DNA of 64,000 nt from Candidatus Kapaibacterium sp. (GCA_026003495.1 BPHK01000001.1:1902001-1966000); one strand, 5' to 3'; shown: positions 9,016 to 17,468, counted from the first letter of the stretch. The notes: generated from the letters alone by a model not told the origin. Program-made: numbers and translations.

Positions 9016-9271
9016 AAAAGGCGGCGGCTCGACAAAGAACGGCCGCGACTCGAATTCCAAACGTCTGGGCGTCAAACGGTTCGGTGGGCAGTTCGTCCGT
9101 GCGGGCAACATCCTGATCCGCCAGCGCGGCACCCGGTGGCATCCGGGCGAGAACGTCGGTCTCGGGCGCGACTACACGCTCTTTGCGCTCACCGACGGCA
9201 TCGTCAAATTCGAACGCTACGGCCGCAATCGCCAGAAAGTCTCGGTTTACCCCGTCGAAGCTGCAAACTAA
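9005..9271 (+). CDS. rpmA: 50S ribosomal protein L27
   Basis: Large-subunit protein near the peptidyl-transferase centre. It starts [20 protein letters not shown], the classic L27 N-terminus, with no N-terminal pro-extension of the Firmicutes type. It continues with [12 protein letters not shown] and [20 protein letters not shown]. 88 residues is normal length. The start lies inside the end of rplU, and a strong Rho-independent terminator begins 24 bases after the stop. Confidence 0.97.
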   Translation: MAHKKGGGSTKNGRDSNSKRLGVKRFGGQFVRAGNILIRQRGTRWHPGENVGLGRDYTLFALTDGIVKFERYGRNRQKVSVYPVEAAN

Positions 9272-9294
9272 GATGAGCATTTGATGCCTTGAAC

Positions 9295-9330
9295 GCCCGC
9301 GTTGCTCCCCGATAACGCGGGCATTTTTTG
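9295..9330 (+). terminator. Rho-independent terminator after rplU-rpmA
   Basis: A perfect 9-bp stem GCCCGCGTT (9295-9303) / AACGCGGGC (9314-9322) is followed by ATTTTTTG. It separates the ribosomal protein unit from mdh. Confidence 0.85.
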
Positions 9331-9356
9331 TTGAACCTACGCGTGGAGGTTACGCT

Positions 9357-10289
9357 GTGAAAATTACCGTTGTTGGTGCTGGAAACGTTGGCGCTACCGT
9401 TGCGCAGCAACTTGCGTACTACGAGCTCGCCCGCGAAGTCGTGCTCGTGGACATCGCCGAGGGCATCCCACAAGGGAAGGGATTGGACCTTCTCGAAGCG
9501 ATGCCTGTCTTGGGCTCGGATACCTACGTCCACGGCACCAATTCCTACGAGCCGACTGCCAGCTCGGACATCGTCATCATCACCGCTGGTTTGGCGCGGA
9601 AACCTGGCATGAGCCGCGATGACCTGCTGGCAGCGAACGCAAAAATCGTCGCATCCTGCGCCCAGCAAGCTGTTGCACATTCGCCGAACGCGATTTTCAT
9701 CATCGTTTCTAATCCTCTCGATGTCATGACGTACCTGACGCTCCGCGTTACCAAGCTCCCGCGGCATCGCGTCATCGGCATGGCCGGCGTGCTCGATACT
9801 GCACGCTACCGGGCGTTCATCGCAATGGAGCTTGGCTGCTCGGTCGAAGACATCCAGGCATTGCTCCTGGGCGGGCATGGCGATTCAATGGTGCCGCTGG
9901 TGCGATATACAACCGTTGCAGGGATTCCACTTTCACAGCTGCTTCCCAGCGACCGCATCGAGGCAATCGTCCAGCGCACCAAAGATGGCGGCATCGAGAT
10001 TGTCAACTACCTCAAGACCGGCTCGGCGTACTACGCTCCTGCCGCCTCGACAGTCGAAATGGTCGAAAGTATCGTCAAGAACAAGCGGCGAATTCTCCCC
10101 TGCTCGGCGCTCTGCGACGGCGAGTACGGCTTGCGCGATGTTTGCATTGGTGTACCAGTCAAGCTCGGCGCACACGGCATTGAACAGATCCTCCAAATCG
10201 AGCTGACCGTCCAAGAGCGTGCTCTCTTGGAGCAGTCGGCAGCCGACGTTTCAAAAAACATCGCAAAGCTCGTCGAATTAGGCTATTAG
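9357..10289 (+). CDS. mdh: Malate dehydrogenase (LDH-like type)
   Basis: Interconverts malate and oxaloacetate with NAD(H) in the citric acid cycle; cytoplasmic. The start is GTG at 9357, with GGAGG at 9346-9350. The NAD-binding GAGNVG loop is at residues 7-12, the substrate-binding region RKPGMSRDDLL follows, then the catalytic Asp/His pair (LDTARYR and GGHGDSMVPL). 310 residues is typical of the LDH-like MDH found in Chlorobi and Bacteroidota. polX follows after 14 bases. Confidence 0.95.
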   Translation: MKITVVGAGNVGATVAQQLAYYELAREVVLVDIAEGIPQGKGLDLLEAMPVLGSDTYVHGTNSYEPTASSDIVIITAGLARKPGMSRDDLLAANAKIVASCAQQAVAHSPNAIFIIVSNPLDVMTYLTLRVTKLPRHRVIGMAGVLDTARYRAFIAMELGCSVEDIQALLLGGHGDSMVPLVRYTTVAGIPLSQLLPSDRIEAIVQRTKDGGIEIVNYLKTGSAYYAPAASTVEMVESIVKNKRRILPCSALCDGEYGLRDVCIGVPVKLGAHGIEQILQIELTVQERALLEQSAADVSKNIAKLVELGY

Positions 10290-10303
10290 CACGCTCTCCA
10301 GCG

Positions 10304-11974
10304 ATGCACTGTCGCGATGCTGCCCACCTGCTCGAGCGCTACGCTCTGCTGTTAGAACTGGCAGGCGAAAATCCCTTCAAAGCACGTGCGTTCAGCCGTG
10401 CTGCAGAGCTTCTTGCGCCGTTGGATATGGCCCTCGAGCACGCCGTGGCACTCGAGGCAATCCAACAAGCGCCCGGCATTGGCGAAGGCATTCGGGGTGT
10501 ATTAGCCGAACTTGCCAAAACGGGCACCATCGGCCACCTGGAAACGCTCGAGCGGGCAATCCCCGCTGGGGTTGTGCAACTGACTGAGCTTCGTGGTATC
10601 GGAGCAAAACGAGCTCGGCAGCTCTGGCAAGACTGTGGCATCACGAGTATCGAAGAACTCGAACGAGCCTGCCGTGATGGCCGAATCGCATGGTGCAAGG
10701 GCTTCACGGCAAAGTCGCAAGCATCGCTCCTTGAAGCAATCGCCTTCTGGCGCTCGACGCGTGGACGCCTCCAACGGCACAAATGCTGGCGCCTGTTCGA
10801 TGAACTTCGCTCGTTCTTGCTCGATCACGGAGCACAGGAGGTTTATCCCGCCGGTGAGCTTCGGCGCGGCACCGAGGTCGTCAGCTCCTTAGCAATCGTT
10901 GCGATCGCGGACTCACCAGGAGTACTTCCCCTTCCCCCAGATTTTGTACCGAGCGGCGCGCGATCGTATCGCTCGCTCGAACGCGACATCGTGGTGGAGA
11001 TCGTCCTTGCCACCCCAGACGAAGCGGGTACTGCACTGTTTTCTGCAACAGGTAGCCAGGCATTCATCCACGCTGTTGCGGGCAGTGCGAACCTTCCTTT
11101 GTTTCCAACCGAAGCAGAGCTTTTTGCGCACTTTGGGTTGCCCTACGTTCCGCCGGAACTCCGAGATGATGCGACGCTCCCCGAGCGGCTGCGGCACGGT
11201 GAAAGTATCCCGCCACTGGTGACGATGGAACAACTGCGCGGCATGCTGCACGTCCACACCAACTGGAGCGATGGCAAGCATTCGCTCGAAGAAATGGCAC
11301 AAGCCGCAGCAGCGCTGGGATTCGAGTACATCGCCATCTGCGACCACAGCCAGAGCGCTGCCTACGCTGGAGGTCTCAGCATCGAACGTGTCGCCGAGCA
11401 ACGTGCCGCTATCGAGGCGCTCAACGAGCGTGGACTTGGCATCCGCATTCTGCACGGCATCGAAAGCGATATTCTCCCAGACGGCTCGCTCGACTACCCC
11501 GACGATGTCTTGGCATCGTTCGATCTTGTCGTCGCGTCCGTCCACTCGCACTTCGATCTCCCTGAACAGGAGCAGACTGAGCGCATCTGCCGTGCGCTGC
11601 GCAATCCATACACAACAATCCTCGGCCATCCGACTGGACGGCTGTTGCTCCGCCGCGATGGCTATCGGCTCAACATCGAACGCGTGCTCCAGGAAGCAGC
11701 ACGAACGGGGACAGCGATCGAATTCAACGTCAACCCCTACCGGCTCGATCTCGACTGGAGCTACCACCAGCGCGCATGCGAGCTTGGCGTTCGCCTCGCC
11801 ATTGACCCGGACGCCCACAGCACCCAAGGAATGCTCGAGCTGGCCGATGGCATCACGGTCGCTCGGCATGGCAAGCTCCGTGCGCAGGATGTGCTCAATA
11901 CACTGCCGCTTGCAGAGTTCACCGCCTACGTCCAGGCACAGCGCATGCGAAAACAGGAGCTTGCCCGACCATGA
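10304..11974 (+). CDS. polX: PolX-family protein with intact PHP domain but no polymerase aspartates
   Basis: Bacterial family X polymerases join an N-terminal 8-kDa/HhH region and polymerase palm to a C-terminal PHP 3'-5' exonuclease or AP-endonuclease domain for base-excision repair. Here the helix-hairpin-helix parts are visible (PGIGEGI, LRGIGAKRARQLW). The PHP domain (from about residue 315) is complete: HVHTNWSDGKHS, ICDHSQS, HGIESDIL, SVHSHF, LGHPTGR, DPDAHS, all metal-ligand motifs. In the palm, the family pattern GSxRRG..E..GDxDxL appears as GELRRGTEVVSSLAIVA and the third Asp motif as VEIVLA, so all three catalytic aspartates are replaced. Polymerase activity is therefore unlikely, nuclease activity likely. 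556 residues is near normal. It overlaps lspA by 4 bases. Confidence 0.85.
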   Translation: MHCRDAAHLLERYALLLELAGENPFKARAFSRAAELLAPLDMALEHAVALEAIQQAPGIGEGIRGVLAELAKTGTIGHLETLERAIPAGVVQLTELRGIGAKRARQLWQDCGITSIEELERACRDGRIAWCKGFTAKSQASLLEAIAFWRSTRGRLQRHKCWRLFDELRSFLLDHGAQEVYPAGELRRGTEVVSSLAIVAIADSPGVLPLPPDFVPSGARSYRSLERDIVVEIVLATPDEAGTALFSATGSQAFIHAVAGSANLPLFPTEAELFAHFGLPYVPPELRDDATLPERLRHGESIPPLVTMEQLRGMLHVHTNWSDGKHSLEEMAQAAAALGFEYIAICDHSQSAAYAGGLSIERVAEQRAAIEALNERGLGIRILHGIESDILPDGSLDYPDDVLASFDLVVASVHSHFDLPEQEQTERICRALRNPYTTILGHPTGRLLLRRDGYRLNIERVLQEAARTGTAIEFNVNPYRLDLDWSYHQRACELGVRLAIDPDAHSTQGMLELADGITVARHGKLRAQDVLNTLPLAEFTAYVQAQRMRKQELARP

Positions 11975-12600
11975 AACGCTGGTGGACTGCTGCAGTTGTT
12001 CTTGGGATTGTTCTGCTCGACCAAGCGACTAAGCTTGCAGTCAAGGGGTTTTCGCTCTTCGGTATCGAGCATCCCGGCATGCGTATCGGGGAATCGTTCC
12101 CGCTCATCGGCGATGCAGTCCGCATTACGTTCGTCGAAAATCCTGGCATGGCCTTCGGTATCGAGTTCGGCGCCGCGAAAATTGCACTCAGTTTTTTTTC
12201 CATTGTTGCAGCAATCGTGCTCGCGGTGCTTCTGCGCCGGATGCATCAGCAGCGCGTCGCTTGGCAGATTCAACTGGCAATCGCACTCATCCTGGCTGGT
12301 GCGATCGGCAACTTGATTGACCGCGTTTTCTACGGCGTCTTCTACGGCGAGGCACCATTATTCTACGGGCGTGTGGTGGACTTTCTCGATGTGGACATTC
12401 CCGACATCCATCTCGGTAGCTTTGTTCTCCAACGTTGGTGGGTCTTCAACATTGCAGATGCTGCAGTTTCCTGCGGTTTGATCCTCCTTGTGGTCGTCGG
12501 TCACCATATGCCACCGCTCCGGCAGTTGCTGGTCCGCAAGCCCTCTGCCCACCCTTCAGAGGTTCGCAACGCAGCGTCTGAAGAACATTCGACGCTCTAA
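11971..12600 (+). CDS. lspA: Lipoprotein signal peptidase (signal peptidase II)
   Basis: Inner-membrane aspartyl protease that removes signal peptides from diacylglyceryl-modified prolipoproteins. Four hydrophobic helices are visible. The conserved motifs are GAIGNLIDRV (first catalytic Asp in the NxxDR motif), VVDFLDVD, and FNIADAAVSCG (second catalytic Asp). 209 residues is longer than E. coli LspA (164), owing to an enlarged periplasmic loop and a polar C-terminal tail, as is common in Bacteroidota. Its ATGA start overlaps the polX stop. Lipoproteins in this window (at 6964, 37689 and possibly 20603) are expected substrates. Confidence 0.95.
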   Translation: MKRWWTAAVVLGIVLLDQATKLAVKGFSLFGIEHPGMRIGESFPLIGDAVRITFVENPGMAFGIEFGAAKIALSFFSIVAAIVLAVLLRRMHQQRVAWQIQLAIALILAGAIGNLIDRVFYGVFYGEAPLFYGRVVDFLDVDIPDIHLGSFVLQRWWVFNIADAAVSCGLILLVVVGHHMPPLRQLLVRKPSAHPSEVRNAASEEHSTL

Positions 12601-12791
12601 TCTCCCCGGCGAGGGAACAACGCCGGTCTCCCATACAAAACTGTGCCAACCTCAAGCCAACATGCAGAAAAAATTTCCACCTAAGACCCAACGCAAAAAG
12701 TGTTTGCATCGGCGGCAGTGGCGTATTATTTTCGCGCTGGGAGAGAGTACGTGATGCCTCCTTTCGTTGTGGTGGTGAAAGTCTCGGGGAG

Positions 12792-12834
12792 TGCCCCTCG
12801 ATGTTGTGGTGACGTCGAGGGGCATTTCTTTTTC
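12792..12834 (+). terminator. Strong Rho-independent terminator in an intergenic region
   Basis: Perfect 10-bp stem TGCCCCTCGA (12792-12801) / TCGAGGGGCA (12815-12824), 13-base loop, then TTTCTTTTTC. It is about 190 bases from the lspA stop, far for that gene. An alternative small hairpin GGGG-AGTG-CCCC (12787-12798) would use part of the left arm, so attenuation is conceivable. Confidence 0.75.
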
Positions 12835-12844
12835 AGCTGCGAAG

Positions 12845-12852
12845 TATCTTTG
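12845..12852 (+). promoter_or_regulatory. TAnnTTTG promoter -7 element before the amidohydrolase-like gene
   Basis: TATCTTTG ends 30 bases before the ATG at 12882. A T-rich stretch (part of the preceding terminator) lies about 16 bases upstream where a -33 element would be expected. Confidence 0.45.
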
Positions 12853-12881
12853 AAACCACGAACATTGACGATACTCCTGCC

Positions 12882-14180
12882 ATGCAGAACGTGATTGTCG
12901 GATTGCTCCTGGTAACGGTAGCAAGCGTTGCGAAGCATCTGGAAACGCCCGGCGAGCCACAGCAGAAGCCAATCGCGCTCGTCGGTGGGCGAGTGTATAC
13001 CGTCTCCAGTGGAATCATCGAGCGCGGCACAGTGCTCTTCGATCGCGGTAAGATTGTCGCCGTTGGGAGCGACGTGCCCATCCCAGCCGACGCAGTTCGC
13101 ATTGACTGCCAGGGTAAGAACATCTACCCAGGACTGTTTGCACCACACACAACCATTGGACTTATCGAAATCGAAGCAGTCCGTGCAACACGCGATGCTG
13201 CCGAAGTCGGCTCATTCAACCCGAACGTCCGCGCCGACGTTGCGTACAACCCCGATAGCGAGGTCATCCCAACAGTGCGTTCGAATGGCGTTACTCTCGC
13301 TGTGGTTGCACCGGAAGGCGGGCTTATCAGCGGCATAGCATCGGTGATGCAGCTCGACGGCTGGACGCGGGAGGACATTGCGTTGCGTCCTCAGGCTGCA
13401 GTGGTCGTCAACTTCCCCTCGCTGGCAACGTTTCGTGCGCCGTGGGTGCGGCGCAGCCCGCAGGAGCAGCGCCGTGATGCCCAGCGGCAGATCGAATCGC
13501 TCTACGACTTCTTCCGCGCTGCTCAGATGTACGCCCGCGCCGCAGCAGCAGGACTTGCCGAGGCAAAGCGTGACGTTCGTTTCGAGGCGCTCCGCCCGGT
13601 CTTCGATGGGACAATGCCAGTGATGATTCGCTGTTGGGAGTACAAGCAAATCCTCCGTGCGATCGAATTTGCCAAGCACTTTGGGATCCGTGCCATTCTG
13701 GTCGGCTGCTCGGATGCATGGCGCTGCCTCGAGGAAATCAAGCAGAGCGGCTTCCCCGTGATCGTCGGTCGCGTGCACTCCCTGCCGATGCGCGAGGAGG
13801 AAGGCTACGACACACCCTATCGTTTACCGGCAATCCTCGACAGTGCCGGCATTCCGTTCGCCTTGAGCGATGCAGGCTTCTGGCAGCAACGCAACCTTCC
13901 GTTTCAGGCAGGAACTGCCATCGGCTTCGGACTGCGCGAAGATGCCGCACTCCGGGCAATCACGCTAACCCCAGCGGAGATCTTCGGAGTTGCAGATCGC
14001 GTCGGATCAATCGAAGTGGGCAAGGATGCAACGCTCATCGTCACAAGCGGCAATGTACTCGATGCGATGACCAGTCGTGTTGAGCATGCATTTATCCAAG
14101 GGCGGCGTGTCTCGCTCGAAAGCAAGCAATCACGACTTGCCGAAAAGTACCGCACGCGCTACCGCCAGCCGAAGCAATGA
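12882..14180 (+). CDS. Amidohydrolase-superfamily protein lacking the HxH metal motif
   Basis: 432 residues with a hydrophobic N-terminus that may be a signal peptide. The small beta-sandwich domain (ALVGGRVYTVSSGIIERGTV, DCQGKNIYPGL) and the C-terminal return (EIFGVADRVGSIEVGKDATL) are typical of imidazolonepropionase-like amidohydrolases. Where active enzymes have DxHxH after PGL, this protein has FAPHTTIGLIEIEAVR, so the first metal-ligand pair is incomplete. The following text (GSFNPNVRADVAYNPDSEVI) is recognisable from secreted Bacteroidota relatives that show the same substitution. Activity may be altered or lost. The alpha/beta hydrolase gene overlaps its stop by 4 bases. Confidence 0.75.
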   Translation: MQNVIVGLLLVTVASVAKHLETPGEPQQKPIALVGGRVYTVSSGIIERGTVLFDRGKIVAVGSDVPIPADAVRIDCQGKNIYPGLFAPHTTIGLIEIEAVRATRDAAEVGSFNPNVRADVAYNPDSEVIPTVRSNGVTLAVVAPEGGLISGIASVMQLDGWTREDIALRPQAAVVVNFPSLATFRAPWVRRSPQEQRRDAQRQIESLYDFFRAAQMYARAAAAGLAEAKRDVRFEALRPVFDGTMPVMIRCWEYKQILRAIEFAKHFGIRAILVGCSDAWRCLEEIKQSGFPVIVGRVHSLPMREEEGYDTPYRLPAILDSAGIPFALSDAGFWQQRNLPFQAGTAIGFGLREDAALRAITLTPAEIFGVADRVGSIEVGKDATLIVTSGNVLDAMTSRVEHAFIQGRRVSLESKQSRLAEKYRTRYRQPKQ

Positions 14181-15079
14181 AGCTCCCACGCGACGGCACG
14201 CTCCTCGAAAGCCGGCCAGTCCCGATGCCAGCGACGACGCGAAACATCATGCGTCGCCGGCTGAGCCCCGATGCGTTTGCGCGCTTTGAACAGGTCCAAA
14301 TGTACGCGATCACGTACTGGAGCGAGGGTCTGCGGATTGGTGGGTTCTTGGCGCTTCCTCCTCCAGCATCAGCGATGTATCCGGCGGTCATCTTCAACCG
14401 TGGCGGTGCAGGGCCGCGAGCAGCGCTCCAAGCAGAAGGTGCGTTCCAGTACATCGGGACGATCGCAAGCTGGGGGTACGTCGTCCTCGCAAGCAACTAC
14501 CGCGGACAGGGTGGCAGCGAGGGCACCGAAGAATGGGGAGCAGGCGATGTCCGCGATGCTATGAACCTGCTCCCCCTGATTGAACAGCTCGGCTATGTGG
14601 ACACCGACCGTATCGGTCTAGTTGGTGGAAGCCGCGGCGGGATGATGGCGTTCATGATGCTGCGCCGTACGACCGCATTTCGCGCAGCGGTAACGATCGG
14701 TGCGCCAACGATGCTCCACCGCTGCTCGCCACAGTCACCTATCCGGCGCACGTTCGGTCGGTTCCTCGACCCGACGCGCGACATCGAGCAGCAACTCCGC
14801 GAGCGTTCGGTGCTCGTCTGGGCCAACGAACTGCCACGCACAACACCGCTGCTGATTCTGCACGGCACCGGTGACCGCCGTGTCGAACCCGAGCAGAGCC
14901 TCCATCTGGCGCTTGAACTTCAGCGCTTGCACTTCCCCTACAAGCTCATCCTCTACGACAACGCCGACCACATTCTCGCCGGCCGACGGAGCGAAAGCGA
15001 CTACGACATCCGCTGGTGGCTCGATCACTACGTCCGCGACCGCGCCCCACTGCCGCGCACCGGACCGCACGGCGCGTAA
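14177..15079 (+). CDS. Alpha/beta-hydrolase (prolyl oligopeptidase-like)
   Basis: 300 residues. After an N-terminal strand pair, the hydrolase fold shows the oxyanion region (YPAVIFNRGGAG), the nucleophile elbow GLVGGSRGG (Ser), an aspartate in HGTGDRRV and the histidine in NADHIL, a complete Ser-Asp-His triad arranged as in S9/dienelactone-type hydrolases. No signal peptide. Its ATGA start overlaps the amidohydrolase-like gene, so the two are translated together and may act on a common peptide-like or ester substrate; the substrate is unknown. Confidence 0.8.
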   Translation: MKLPRDGTLLESRPVPMPATTRNIMRRRLSPDAFARFEQVQMYAITYWSEGLRIGGFLALPPPASAMYPAVIFNRGGAGPRAALQAEGAFQYIGTIASWGYVVLASNYRGQGGSEGTEEWGAGDVRDAMNLLPLIEQLGYVDTDRIGLVGGSRGGMMAFMMLRRTTAFRAAVTIGAPTMLHRCSPQSPIRRTFGRFLDPTRDIEQQLRERSVLVWANELPRTTPLLILHGTGDRRVEPEQSLHLALELQRLHFPYKLILYDNADHILAGRRSESDYDIRWWLDHYVRDRAPLPRTGPHGA

Positions 15080-15086
15080 TCTGCCG

Positions 15087-15094
15087 TAACTTTG
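15087..15094 (+). promoter_or_regulatory. TAnnTTTG promoter -7 element before the FtsE-like gene
   Basis: TAACTTTG ends 28 bases before the ATG at 15122, the usual spacing in this window. No -33 match seen. Confidence 0.4.
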
Positions 15095-15121
15095 CTGCGA
15101 ACGATTCCTGTGTGTCCAGGC

Positions 15122-15802
15122 ATGCATTTCGAACTGCAAAATGTCAGCATTCACTTCGACGCCATCCCTGCACTGAGTGCACTCAGCGTTCAGATTCCCA
15201 CAGGTAGCATGCTCATGGTCACAGGGCCGACCGGTTCCGGGAAAACAACGCTGTTGCGCCTGCTGTATGCCGACATCTTCCCTTCGGAAGGCGCTGTGTT
15301 CATCAGCGGCCAACGCACCACAACGCTCGGACGGCGCCGCACCCAGCAGCTTCGCCGCCGAATGGGGATCTGCTTTCAAGACGTGCGGCTGCTCGATGAC
15401 CTAAGCGTCTTCGACAACATCTTCCTTGCGCTCTTGTTGCGGAACGTCCCAGCGCCCCAGGCACGGAGCCGCACGCTCGACGTCCTGGTTCGACTCGGCA
15501 TTAGTTACATCCGCGAAAAATTTCCCTCCGAATGCTCGATGGGTGAGCGCCATTTAGTCGGGATTGCCCGCGCATTGGCAGCTAAACCTGAATGCATCAT
15601 TGCCGATGAACCGACGGGCAACCTCGATGTTGATACAACCGCGATGGTGGCAGACGAACTCCGGAAGGAAAACGAACGTGGCACGACGATTATCGTTGCG
15701 ACGCACGACCCATTTTTTGCAGCACACTTTCCCGCCACTCATCGGATCGCACTCTACGAAGGGCGGCTTGTTTCGTCGGATATGCTCACAGCCTCGGCAT
15801 GA
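15122..15802 (+). CDS. FtsE/LolD-like ABC transporter ATPase with divergent signature motif
   Basis: 226 residues from the ATG at 15122; a TTG at 15092 is in frame but overlaps the promoter element. Walker A is GPTGSGKTTLL, the Q-loop CFQDVRLL, Walker B ECIIADEP followed by TGNLD, and the switch histidine is in ATHDPFF. The text around VRLLDDLSVFDNI resembles FtsE. The ABC signature, usually LSGGQ/E, is CSMGERHLVGIARAL, a notable deviation. No FtsX or other permease is adjacent; dapB overlaps its stop by 4 bases. The partner is thus unknown, and 'FtsE' is a best guess among FtsE/LolD/MacB-type ATPases. Confidence 0.7.
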   Translation: MHFELQNVSIHFDAIPALSALSVQIPTGSMLMVTGPTGSGKTTLLRLLYADIFPSEGAVFISGQRTTTLGRRRTQQLRRRMGICFQDVRLLDDLSVFDNIFLALLLRNVPAPQARSRTLDVLVRLGISYIREKFPSECSMGERHLVGIARALAAKPECIIADEPTGNLDVDTTAMVADELRKENERGTTIIVATHDPFFAAHFPATHRIALYEGRLVSSDMLTASA

Positions 15803-16542
15803 CGTCGCTTCGCTTGGCATTGCTCGGCTACGGACGGATGGGGAACGCAATCGAACAGATTGCGCTCGAGCGCGGCCACCACATCACAGTGCGAGCAAGC
15901 AGGAGCAATCCCGCCACGCTCGATCAGCTCCGCTCGGCGGACGTTGCGCTCGACTTTTCGAATGCTTCTGCCGTCGAAGGCCACTTGACGCTCTGCGCAG
16001 AGGCGGGCATACCGCTGGTGCTCGGCACAACAGGCTGGGATACATCTTCGCCGCACCTTGCCGCAGCTGGTGAGCGTATCGGAATTGTTATCGGTGCGAA
16101 TTTTTCGGTGGGAGTTGCGATTGTTTCTCGGCTTGCTGCACTGCTTGGGCAATTGCTGGAACCAACGCTCGATTACCAGCTCCACATTCATGAGCTCCAT
16201 CACCGCGGCAAAAAAGACTACCCCAGCGGAACAGCACTGATGCTCGCACGGACGCTACAGCGTCACTTGCCGTTCGATGCACCGATCCATCCTGAGCCTA
16301 TCCCCCCGATTCCAAGGAACGCAATTACGCTCAGCTCCGCTCGTGTTGGCACCATTGCAGGAGTCCACACAATCATCGCCGACTCTGAAGCCGACACGAT
16401 CGAGATCACACACTACGCAAAGTCACGACGTGGCTTCGCGCTCGGTGCCGTGATGGCAGCAGAGTGGATTATCGGCAAGCGTGGACTATACGTTTTCCCG
16501 GACGTTGCATTCGAGATTCTCCGCACCCAGCCGCCGCAATGA
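15799..16542 (+). CDS. dapB: 4-hydroxy-tetrahydrodipicolinate reductase
   Basis: NAD(P)H-dependent enzyme of lysine and diaminopimelate biosynthesis; cytoplasmic. The nucleotide-binding loop GYGRMG is at residues 10-15, the Asp-Phe-Ser substrate segment (LDFSNASAV) and GTTGW follow, and the signature ELHHRGKKDYPSGTA contains the catalytic His/Lys. 247 residues is normal for the shorter Bacteroidota/Chlorobi type. It overlaps both neighbours by 4 bases. Confidence 0.95.
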   Translation: MTSLRLALLGYGRMGNAIEQIALERGHHITVRASRSNPATLDQLRSADVALDFSNASAVEGHLTLCAEAGIPLVLGTTGWDTSSPHLAAAGERIGIVIGANFSVGVAIVSRLAALLGQLLEPTLDYQLHIHELHHRGKKDYPSGTALMLARTLQRHLPFDAPIHPEPIPPIPRNAITLSSARVGTIAGVHTIIADSEADTIEITHYAKSRRGFALGAVMAAEWIIGKRGLYVFPDVAFEILRTQPPQ

Positions 16543-17468
16543 GCTGGACGTTCGATGTCATCATCCCCACGTACGAAAATGCTGCCGAGCTCCAACGCTG
16601 CCTCGACGGTCTCGAGCAGCAAACGTTCGACTCGTTCCGAGTGCTGATCTGCATTGATGGTGAAAGCGCGACGGTGCGACAGCTCCTCGCATGCCAGAGA
16701 CTGCCATTTGCGCACCGCATCTTGAGCCATCCCGGTAATCAGCACCGCGGACGGAACGCGACGCGGAACTTGGCGCTCCCGCACCTGGAAGCTCCCTTCC
16801 TTGCGATGCTCGATTCGGACGTAGTTCCTGCGCCTGAATGGCTTGCCGAGCATTACCGGCTGCTCTGCAATCGCGAGTGCGTATCCGTCGGGGATATTCG
16901 CTTCCTCGATACCGCCGAAAACGTCTGGGCGCGGTACATCCAGCACCGCGGCAAAAACAAATACCGCCACGGCGAACAAATACCGCCCTACTACCTTACG
17001 ACCGGCAACCTTGCGCTCCCAACGCGGTTCTTCCGCGCACTTGGGGGACAAGATGAACGCATGCGGGGTTACGGTGGCGGGGATACCGAGTTTGCCCTGC
17101 GCCTTGAGAAGGTGTTCGGCGTGCCGGTTCTCTTCAACGCCAATGCACTCGGCTACAGCACGATGAACAAGACACTCGCGCAAGCCTTGGCACAAATGGA
17201 GGAGTTCGGCGCGGTCAATTTGCCGCTCCTGCTGTCGCTGCATCCGGAGGAGCGCCGAATCTTTGGGTTGAAGTATCTGCTGGGGCAGCGATGGTTCGAC
17301 CGCGTCCTTCGGAGCATCGCTCGGTCGGAACTTGCCGATTGGTTACTCCGACTGCTGCCGTTCCCCGTTGCGCCTGTCGAACGAGCAATTGTGCACTTTG
17401 CTGTCTTCAGTGCGATTGCTCGCGGTTGGGAGCGTCATCGCTCCGCGCAGGCGGCGGCATTGCAATGA
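16539..17468 (+). CDS. Family 2 glycosyltransferase (GT-A fold)
   Basis: The ATG at 16539 overlaps the dapB stop (ATGA). The N-terminus FDVIIPTYENAAELQRCLDG is the GT2 nucleotide-sugar binding fold. HRGRNATRNLAL and LDSDVVPAPEW (DxD-type metal motif) follow, and the acceptor side shows GGQDERMRGYGGGDTEFALR (ED/GD motif region), as in polysaccharide transferases. 309 residues, no membrane span. Donor and acceptor unknown. Its last 62 bases overlap the end of the convergent membrane-protein gene. Confidence 0.85.
   Translation: MSWTFDVIIPTYENAAELQRCLDGLEQQTFDSFRVLICIDGESATVRQLLACQRLPFAHRILSHPGNQHRGRNATRNLALPHLEAPFLAMLDSDVVPAPEWLAEHYRLLCNRECVSVGDIRFLDTAENVWARYIQHRGKNKYRHGEQIPPYYLTTGNLALPTRFFRALGGQDERMRGYGGGDTEFALRLEKVFGVPVLFNANALGYSTMNKTLAQALAQMEEFGAVNLPLLLSLHPEERRIFGLKYLLGQRWFDRVLRSIARSELADWLLRLLPFPVAPVERAIVHFAVFSAIARGWERHRSAQAAALQ

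Larger units (their letters stand above)
12601..12881. other. Intergenic region with possible small RNA
   Basis: No convincing gene. An inverted repeat CCGGCG/CGCCGG (12606-12626) lies right after lspA but lacks a T-run. Further on, a strong terminator (12792-12834) ends a stretch that belongs to no gene, so something short may be transcribed here. The promoter element for the next gene is at 12845. Confidence 0.4.

Noticed and set aside
12700-12894. 64-codon frame in the lspA-amidohydrolase gap
   Set aside because: Runs through a strong terminator hairpin and has no recognisable sequence or ribosome-binding site.
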